Part shown: piece by piece, positions 45,434-50,367 of the stretch
Layout of the letters: every line of letters begins with the position of its first letter
Numbering within the stretch: position 1 is the stretch's first letter
Origin: CAYVUV01 sp964455095
GTDB taxonomy: Bacteria > Desulfobacterota > Binatia > HRBIN30 > CADEER01
Direction of reading: 5' to 3'
DNA length: 50,367 nt
Assembly (NCBI GenBank): GCA_964455095.1
Contig: CAYVUV010000004.1
Location: 1 to 50,367 of the forward strand
The notes under the pieces: model-generated
Seen by the model: the letters and a program-made list of their open reading frames with translations, nothing else
The model's database searches: none
Told to the model about the DNA's origin: nothing
Translations under genes and position numbers: made by a program

Positions 45434-45720
45434 ATGAAGATCCGGTTCTACGTCGATCCGGAGACGGGCGCGCCGCACGTGGACAACCACGATGTCGACG
45501 AGGATGAGGTGGCGGACGTCTTGTCGCGGCCGGGCGAGGACCGCGTGGGACGCGAAGGATCTCGGGTGGCCATCGGGCGAACCCGCGGCGGCCGATACCT
45601 GCGGGTCATCTACGTTCCGGACCCGAGCCGGCGAGCGTATTCGTGGTCACTGCGTACGAACTGGCAGGCAAGGCGCTGTTGGCCTATCGTCGCCGCCGGA
45701 AACGAAAGGGAAAGCGATGA
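45434..45720 (+). pseudogene. DUF4258-like toxin gene with a one-base frameshift
   Basis: The first 63 codons (MKIRFYVDPETGAPHV...GRYLRVIYVPDP) are a small RelE/BrnT-like toxin of the DUF4258 kind. After 45624 the frame degenerates, but the next frame continues the family: EPASVFVVTAYELAGK then ALLAYRRRRKRKGKR and TGA at 45718-45720. One base appears lost in the CCC at 45622-45624. The repaired gene overlaps the antitoxin ATG by 4 bases. Either a real inactivation or a sequencing error. Confidence 0.72.
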
Positions 45721-45914
45721 AGCAGACCAGGTTTCCAGCAGGTTGGGATGAACACCGCGTGCGTCGGGTTCTCGCCCACTACGAGGATCAGACAGCCGAG
45801 GAGGCCGTCGCAGAGGATGAAGCGGCCTATGAAGACCCTGACCAAGCGATGATCGAGGTTCCTAACGATCTGCTTCCTGCGGGGCGCGAATTGCTCGCGA
45901 AGGGGCGGGCCTAA
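45717..45914 (+). CDS. Small antitoxin-like partner of the DUF4258 gene
   Basis: A 65-aa acidic protein (MKQTRFPAGWDEHRVRRVLAH...EEAVAEDEAAYED). The pattern WDExRVRxVLxHYExQT followed by an acidic helix is known from small proteins encoded behind DUF4258-type toxins. ATG overlaps the repaired toxin stop (ATGA). Its own stop TAA lies within GCCTAAC of the short hairpin downstream. If the toxin is truly broken, this is an orphan antitoxin. Confidence 0.7.
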   Translation: MKQTRFPAGWDEHRVRRVLAHYEDQTAEEAVAEDEAAYEDPDQAMIEVPNDLLPAGRELLAKGRA

Positions 45915-45930
45915 CGCCATCGCGTTAGAT
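45909..45930 (+). other. Short R''/R'-like pair with 7-bp palindrome
   Basis: GCCTAAC (45909-45915) and GTTAGAT (45924-45930) match the two attC end motifs but only 8 bases separate them. CTAACGC/GCGTTAG forms a perfect hairpin with loop CATC. It could be a collapsed attC or simply a hairpin; there is no T run. Confidence 0.35.
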
Positions 45931-45941
45931 GCAGAGAGATC

Positions 45942-46418
45942 ATGACAGTCAAGCGTATGGACAACGTCGGCATCGTGGTGGAAGACATCGATGCCGCCAT
46001 TGAGTTCTTCACCGAGCTCGGCCTGACCCTCGAGGGCCGCATGCCCATCGAAGGCGAATGGGCCGGCCGCGTCACCGGAGTGCGGGGCCAGCGCGTCGAG
46101 ATCGCCATGATGCGCACCCCCGACAGCCACGGCCGCCTCGAACTCTCGCGCTTCGACGCCCCCGCCATCGCGTCCGATCACCGCACAGCCCCCGTGAACT
46201 CGTTAGGGTACCTGCGCGTCATGTTCTCCGTCGAGGACATCGACGACACCCTCGCCCGGCTCACCAGGCTCGGCGCGACGGTGGTCGATGAAGTCGTCAA
46301 CTACGAAGACATCTACCGGCTCTGCTACATCCGGGGTCCCGAAGGAATTCTCATCGGCCTCGCCCAACAGCTCGGGCAGCAGACCTCCCGAGAGAATCCC
46401 ATGGAACGCAAGCGTTGA
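45942..46418 (+). CDS. VOC (glyoxalase/bleomycin resistance) family protein
   Basis: A 158-aa two-module VOC fold: KRMDNVGIVVEDIDAAIEFFTELGL in the first half, LRVMFSVEDIDDTLARLTRLGA and LCYIRGPEGILIGLAQQLG in the second. Metal-position His/Glu are partly visible (SHGRLELSRF, GILIGLA). Members detoxify electrophiles or cleave C-C bonds; the substrate is not predictable. Its start is 11 bases after the GTTAGAT motif. Confidence 0.85.
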   Translation: MTVKRMDNVGIVVEDIDAAIEFFTELGLTLEGRMPIEGEWAGRVTGVRGQRVEIAMMRTPDSHGRLELSRFDAPAIASDHRTAPVNSLGYLRVMFSVEDIDDTLARLTRLGATVVDEVVNYEDIYRLCYIRGPEGILIGLAQQLGQQTSRENPMERKR

Positions 46419-46781
46419 GAACTCAGGCGTTGGCGTCACTGTTTGATCTCGCTAGCTGCAACCGTTCCAGATGACGCTGTCGCTCGTGACGCGCAACCAG
46501 CGTCGCCCACCGCCGCGCATGAATGCTGCGGCCGAATAGCAGACCGATGCCGGTGCGCGTGCCGACGGCGCGCGCCGCGGGCCTTGTCCTCGCGCAACTC
46601 GTGGCAATTGCGTTTCTATTCGCGGTCGGGCTGGCGATCGCAACAGCATCTTTTCTGGTGCTGCTCGTGCTCGACGGGCGGCGGCGACACAGCGCCATCG
46701 ACGGCCGGTGCTCTCGCAAGTCGGCACACTCGGTCCTACGTCGCCCTTGGGACAAGCCGATCGGCATCTCGGTGCACAGCC
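46419..46781 (+). other. Low-coding stretch with gene remnants and a half repeat
   Basis: No intact gene is seen. A frame from ATG 46547 encodes one strong transmembrane helix (LVLAQLVAIAFLFAVGLAIA) and then runs into the right half of the palindromic repeat at 46713-46750, so it looks like the 5' part of a membrane gene cut by the repeat. On the minus strand 46423-46530 reads RRWATLVARHERQRHLERLQ, a possible remnant without a start. Confidence 0.45.
46713..46750 (+). repeat. Right half of the palindromic repeat, copy 3
   Basis: TCGCAAGTCGGCACACTCGG followed by TCCTACGT and CCTTGG matches the right half of copy 1 with a few changes. The left half is absent. Confidence 0.6.
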
Positions 46782-46913
46782 ATGAAGCGACGACTGAATC
46801 CTGATGAACCAACGCGTGGAAACGCCAGGGTTCATGGGCTATGGACGACTCATGCCGGCTGAGCCCGTCAGGCCGACAAGAATGGCCGCCTTCGCCGATA
46901 CTGTTCGGCAGCC
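46782..46913 (+). repeat. 132-bp dispersed repeat, copy B
   Basis: Partner of copy A at 43415-43546, aligned without gaps at about 78%. It ends 22 bases before the start of the membrane protein gene at 46936 and extends that gene's open frame artificially upstream. Confidence 0.75.
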
Positions 46914-46935
46914 GAAGACGTTCCCACCTGGCCGG

Positions 46936-47394
46936 ATGATCGTCGATCAAATGCTCGTGGTCGCGCGGGCGGCTCTTGCCGGGTTCCTCGTTCCACCATT
47001 GATAGGTGCGGGCTTGGTGCAGGTCGTAGCCCTGTTTACGGACCCCCACGCCGGGCCCAATGTGGGTGTGTTGGCGTTCTACGCGGGCATTCAGCTGGCG
47101 GGACCCATCGGCATGATCGGAGCTGTCGCCGTATCGTTTTTCGCTCTTGCCTGCGGACGGCGAGGCCATTCTGCCGCGTCGATCAGATATGAACTGACCA
47201 TTGTGGGCGGTTCTCTGGGTGCGATCTCCGGATGTCTATTCGGTACATGGTTGTTTTCCTCCGCCGGCTGGTTCTGGAATCTGATCTGCATCGGGGGGGG
47301 CCTCGCCGCTGGTATAATCTGCGGGTTCCTATCGCTGAGTATCCTTGGCGCACCGTTCGAACGTCTCCTACGACGGTGGACCCCGCCGGCTTGA
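46936..47394 (+). CDS. Hypothetical four-helix membrane protein
   Basis: A 152-aa protein from MIVDQMLVVARAALAGFLVPP; the frame is open from 46804 but that part is repeat copy B. Four hydrophobic segments are seen at about residues 8-35, 52-75, 90-115 and 118-138, with Gly-rich turns. The last residues APFERLLRRWTPPA are basic, hence cytoplasmic. Family not recognised. Confidence 0.55.
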   Translation: MIVDQMLVVARAALAGFLVPPLIGAGLVQVVALFTDPHAGPNVGVLAFYAGIQLAGPIGMIGAVAVSFFALACGRRGHSAASIRYELTIVGGSLGAISGCLFGTWLFSSAGWFWNLICIGGGLAAGIICGFLSLSILGAPFERLLRRWTPPA

Positions 47395-47559
47395 CCTGGC
47401 CCGCTCGTCCTTCGTCGAGAAGATATTGGCAATGCCCAACAAGCCGCAGAAGCTGCCGGCGCCAACTTCAGCCCGCGCGGTCGGCGATGCGCGACACGGA
47501 ATCGTGGTAGCCTCGCGCGCGGCCGCAGCTTAGCGGCCATCTCTTAGGACTTCAGCGCG

Positions 47560-48438
47560 ATGGCGTCAGTCTCTTTTGTCATCCCGGCGTACAACGAGGA
47601 GCGGCTCCTCGGCCGCACGTTGAGCGCGATCGACCGGGCGGCGCGGGCTCTGGGCGAACCCTTCGAAGTCATAGTCGTGGATGACGCCTCGAGCGACCGC
47701 ACAGCTGAGATCGCTCGTGCGCACGGGGCGCGCGTGGTCTCGGTGAAATGCCGCCAGATCGCTGCGACACGCAATGCGGGGGCGAGAGAAGCGAATGGTG
47801 AACTGCTCGTGTTTGTCGACGCCGACACGCTCGTCACCGAGGCCGCTGTCAGAGCGGCGGTTGCGGCAATGCGTGGAGGTGCGGTCGGCGGAGGTTGCGC
47901 GTTTCGCTTCGACGGTCGTGTGCCGGCTTACGGCCGCGTGCTCGGTGCTGTAGCGGTGCCTCTCTACCGAGCACTGGGATTGGCGAGCGGTTGCTTCCTG
48001 TTCTGCACGCGTGAGGCCTTCCACGCGGTCGGCGGCTTCGATGAGACGCTCTTCGGTGCGGACGAGGCAGCCATGAGCCGTGCGCTGCGTCGTCAAGGTC
48101 GGTTCGTGATCCTCAGGGAATCGGTGACGAGTTCGGGGCGGAAGCTGTGGTCGTCGCGAAGCATGCGCCAGCAAGTGGGTACCAAGCACCCACCGCCCCC
48201 CTTGGACCCACCAGTGACGTTTGAGGTAGACTTGAGGTTGATCGGAGGGTGCCATGAGCCATGTCGAACAGATCGAGCGGCAGATTCAGAGCCTCGACGA
48301 CGAGGCGTTTGCGCAATTGCGGCAATGGTTCATCGAGTACGATCACACTCGATGGGATCGACAGATCGAAGCCGACGCAGCAGCGGGGAAACTGGATTCT
48401 CTGGCAGATACAGCTCTAGCCGAGCACAGTGCCGGTAA
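47560..48438 (+). pseudogene. Glycosyltransferase family 2, C-terminus replaced
   Basis: The first 200 codons are a clear GT-A glycosyltransferase: VSFVIPAYNEERLLGRTL, VVDDASSDRTAEIA, ATRNAGAREANGELLVFVDADT with the DxD metal site, and GGFDETLFGADEAAMSRALRRQG. Homologues continue with a membrane segment after SGRKL. Here, after about 48160 the frame becomes Arg/Ser-rich and runs antiphase through the following antitoxin gene until 48438. The end of the gene was probably lost when the toxin-antitoxin module or other DNA arrived. A truncated enzyme may still fold. Confidence 0.7.
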
Positions 48439-48454
48439 AACCCGTCGTCTGTGA
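48254..48454 (+). CDS. Antitoxin of ParE/RelE-like module
   Basis: A 66-aa protein (MSHVEQIERQIQSLDDEAFAQLRQWFIEYDHTRWDRQIEADAAAGKLDSLADTALAEH split over two helices and an acidic toxin-wrapping tail). The pattern AFxxLRxWFxEYDxxxWDRQIExD is typical of chromosomal antitoxins paired with RelE-like toxins. GGAGGG 7 bases before ATG. The stop overlaps the toxin GTG by 4 bases. Confidence 0.85.
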   Translation: MSHVEQIERQIQSLDDEAFAQLRQWFIEYDHTRWDRQIEADAAAGKLDSLADTALAEHSAGKTRRL

Positions 48455-48702
48455 CGCATTTTGCCAGCAGTCGATTCTGGGAACGTTACGCCGAGCTGCC
48501 CGACGAGATTCGCGCTCTGGCCGATAAGAACTACGACCTTCTCAAGAGCAATCCACGACATCCTTCCTTGCACTTCAAAAAGCTCGGAAAGTTCTGGTCG
48601 GCACGGATTGGCCTGCACCATCGTGCGCTAGCCGTCGAAGTCCAAGGTGGCATGTTGTGGATCTGGATCGGGACGCATGCGGACTACGATCGACTCGCAT
48701 AG
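48451..48702 (+). CDS. RelE/ParE-superfamily toxin
   Basis: An 83-aa protein from GTG at 48451 (GTGA overlap). FWERYAELPDEIRALADKNYDLLKSNPRHPSLHFKKLGKFWSAR and HHRALAVEVQGGMLWIWIGTHADYDRL follow the RelE/ParE fold: two helices then a sheet, ending with the G-x-H-x-x-YDRL motif. It likely acts as a ribosome-dependent mRNA nuclease or gyrase poison. Both genes look intact, unlike the pair at 45434. Confidence 0.85.
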   Translation: MTHFASSRFWERYAELPDEIRALADKNYDLLKSNPRHPSLHFKKLGKFWSARIGLHHRALAVEVQGGMLWIWIGTHADYDRLA

Positions 48703-48756
48703 ACCGAGCCAGCCGCTGCGACCGACGCGGCAAACATAGCTGGCTGCGGACTCGCG

Positions 48757-49392
48757 ATGAGCCCGGGAGTTGAACGCCTACATGTCGCTGCTCGCCGGTA
48801 CTGCGCCGATCGCTTTCGCGTGTGGGCGGAGAGGTACCAGCGCCTGGCCGACACCGGAGGCGATCGGCTCGGGCAGGATTACACACCCGAGGCGTATCGC
48901 ATCTTCCCGCGTTACCAAGTCCTCGATGCGATCCGCACCGATCTCGAACGGCTTACCGGGACCGATGTAGGCAGCGTCGACGACGCGCGAGAACTGTTCG
49001 CGCTGGCCGGTCTCACCGCCGAGAACGCGCTCACAACCTACGACGATCCTGAAGCGCAATCAGCGGTGCGGGAGGAGCGCGAGGAGTTCGCACGCTTTGT
49101 GCGCGAGATACCCGCCACCGCCCTCAGCGCAGTGAAACCGCTGCCGTTCACTCGCGTCCTCCCGCACGAGGAGGCTGAGCAAGTGTGGGACTCCGTCCAG
49201 CGGGCCTGGGGGCTGAGGCGCCGTCAATACTGGTACCCACTGGCCGAGACCGAGCGGGTCGATCTGGTAGCATTCCAAGCGCCGCATTTGCAGCGCGCCG
49301 TCACCGCCGAGCGTGGGGGCCATCTTGGCGGCGCGGGACAGCGCCGCTCTTCGAATGAAACGCCAGTCTCAAGGTATGCTCCCGATGAATGA
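48757..49392 (+). CDS. Hypothetical helical protein
   Basis: A 211-aa soluble, acidic protein: residues 10-90 are helical (ARRYCADRFRVWAERYQRLADTGG, RYQVLDAIRTDLERLTG), a later part EREEFARFVREIPATAL and REPxR-like VLPHEEAEQVWDSVQRAWGLRRRQYWYPL. I cannot assign a family. The C-terminal 30 residues overlap the start of the cupin gene and are of poor protein quality, so the real stop may have been lost by a frameshift near 49310. Confidence 0.55.
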   Translation: MSPGVERLHVAARRYCADRFRVWAERYQRLADTGGDRLGQDYTPEAYRIFPRYQVLDAIRTDLERLTGTDVGSVDDARELFALAGLTAENALTTYDDPEAQSAVREEREEFARFVREIPATALSAVKPLPFTRVLPHEEAEQVWDSVQRAWGLRRRQYWYPLAETERVDLVAFQAPHLQRAVTAERGGHLGGAGQRRSSNETPVSRYAPDE

Positions 49393-49924
49393 AGAGATTC
49401 TCGACAATCCGGTAACGGGCGAGTCGATGCGGATACTCGAGTCGACCGCCCAGACGTTCAAGGCCCAGTACTCGCTCCGTCCGCACGGAGAGATCCCTGG
49501 AGAGCACTTCCACCCGCACAAGGAGCAACGCATCTCCGTCCTGTCCGGCGAGATGCATCTCCGAATCAACGGCGAGCATCGGATCTTGCGTGCAGGCGAA
49601 TCGGCTGCCCTTCCCGTTGGTGCGCGGCACTTCCAGTGGAATCCCTGCGACTCCGAGGCGGTGGTCATCGAGGAGGTCCGGCCGGCCGGGCGCATGCACG
49701 ACTTCTTCAGGGTTCTATTCGGCCTCGCGCGCGACGGCAGAACGGATGCGAACGGATATCCTTCGCTCGTCCTGTCCGCTGCCCTGTTCTCGGAGTTCAA
49801 GGACTCGGTCCGGCCAGCACCTCTCGGGTCGCGGCTCTTGATCGCGGTGCTGGGACCAATGGCCTTGGCGTTGGGCTATCGCCGCCAGCTAGAGAAATAC
49901 CTGCAGGAGAGACGGGGAACCTGA
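49385..49924 (+). CDS. Cupin-domain protein
   Basis: A 179-aa protein; MNEEILDNPVTGE is chosen with AAGG 10 bases upstream, though ATG at 49376 is close. The cupin motifs are GEIPGEHFHPHKEQRISVLSGEM (metal His, His, Glu pattern HxHxxxE-like) and GARHFQWNP. A hydrophobic segment near residues 150-165 (LLIAVLGPMALALGY) suggests membrane association. Role unknown; often beside stress or transport genes. Confidence 0.8.
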   Translation: MNEEILDNPVTGESMRILESTAQTFKAQYSLRPHGEIPGEHFHPHKEQRISVLSGEMHLRINGEHRILRAGESAALPVGARHFQWNPCDSEAVVIEEVRPAGRMHDFFRVLFGLARDGRTDANGYPSLVLSAALFSEFKDSVRPAPLGSRLLIAVLGPMALALGYRRQLEKYLQERRGT

Positions 49925-49999
49925 CAAGCGATTGAAGCGGCCCCGGGCAGCCGGGCAACTTGTGGGGGCGCCCGTCGAACAACCCAACGAGAGGAGCAG

Positions 50000-50367
50000 A
50001 TGATGCCGAATACCGTCCGATTTCACCGCGTGCTGCGCGCCTCGCCCGAGAGGATCTATCGGGCGTTCCTCGACCCGGACGCGATGGCCAAATGGCTTCC
50101 GCCGAACGGATTCACTGGTAGGGTCCACCACATGGACGCCAAGGTCGGTGGTGCCTACAAGATGTCGTTCACGAACTTCACCACCGGCAACAGCCACTCC
50201 TTCGGCGGAGAATACATCGAGCTGACACCGCACGAACGCATTCGCTATACGGATCGATTCGACGATCCGAACCTACCTGGCGAGATGGAGACGATGATCA
50301 CCTTGAAAAAGGTGTCCTGCGGAACGGAGCTGAACATCGTGCAGGAGGGCATCCCGGACGTCATTCC
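50000..50367 (+). CDS. SRPBCC/AHSA1-domain protein (3' end outside window)
   Basis: The first 122 codons of a START-like ligand-binding protein: MMPNTVRFHRVLRASPERIYRAFLDPDAMAKWLPP then a glycine turn and GGAYKMSFTNFTTGNSHSFGGEYIELTPHERIRYTDRFDD. GAGAGGAG precedes the ATG. AHSA1-type proteins are small cytosolic ligand binders, often near ArsR regulators. The gene continues past the right edge. Confidence 0.88.
   Translation, partial: MMPNTVRFHRVLRASPERIYRAFLDPDAMAKWLPPNGFTGRVHHMDAKVGGAYKMSFTNFTTGNSHSFGGEYIELTPHERIRYTDRFDDPNLPGEMETMITLKKVSCGTELNIVQEGIPDVI

Noticed and set aside
46423..47169. 248-aa minus-strand frame across the membrane-protein gene
   Set aside because: It crosses repeat copy B and the plus-strand gene. 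Only the last 35 residues look protein-like, so at most it is a remnant.
43331..48700. Integrase or transposase gene for the cassette-like region
   Set aside because: No tyrosine recombinase, DDE transposase or RAYT motif was found in the window on either strand; any enzyme must act from elsewhere.

Overview
This 50 kb window is GC-rich, densely coding bacterial chromosome. Core genes (rph, rdgB, prfC, ppk1, ftsH, trmJ, four tRNAs) sit beside a soil or groundwater style catabolic set: P450, acyl-CoA synthetase, HSL-type esterase, SDR, EthD protein, amidohydrolase and PQQ-type sugar dehydrogenase. It also holds three exported proteins with Thr/Pro-rich linkers and dockerin-like EF-hand modules. 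That mix resembles uncultured delta-proteobacterial or Binatota-type genomes. This is a family-level inference; no rRNA or marker tree is available.

Layout. 1-2040: M48 protease (cut by the left edge) divergent from a D-threonine aldolase family enzyme. 2050-4504 (minus): a tight operon of sigma-54 activator, lone receiver, trmJ and a 70-aa protein. 4759-6104: rph-rdgB, overlapping by 4 bases. 6150-8377: tRNA-Pro, -Arg, -His, a membrane histidine kinase, then tRNA-Lys and a hairpin terminator. 8446-13824: a small orphan, a secreted propeller protein, prfC and ppk1. 13855-20599: three secreted linker/dockerin proteins around a UbiB-family kinase. 20815-27615: HTH protein, M14 carboxypeptidase, ftsH, lytic transglycosylase and SDR. 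27713-28977: a secreted small protein and a hicB-hicA pair. 29036-37514: the lipid/xenobiotic block, in which tetR and P450 overlap by 4 bases. 37600-42121: a MerR-TPR protein and Ku divergent from LigD (bacterial NHEJ). 42164-43330: sugar dehydrogenase.

43.3-48.7 kb is different. It is less GC-rich and carries short genes all on the plus strand: secreted orphans, an LprI-like protein and two toxin-antitoxin pairs, one with a frameshifted toxin. Broken genes are separated by dispersed palindromic repeats, a diverged 132-bp repeat pair and at least one site with the anatomy of an integron attC (44100-44186). I read this as a decayed cassette-like accessory island without a visible integrase. 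The right edge has a hypothetical protein, a cupin protein and a truncated SRPBCC gene.
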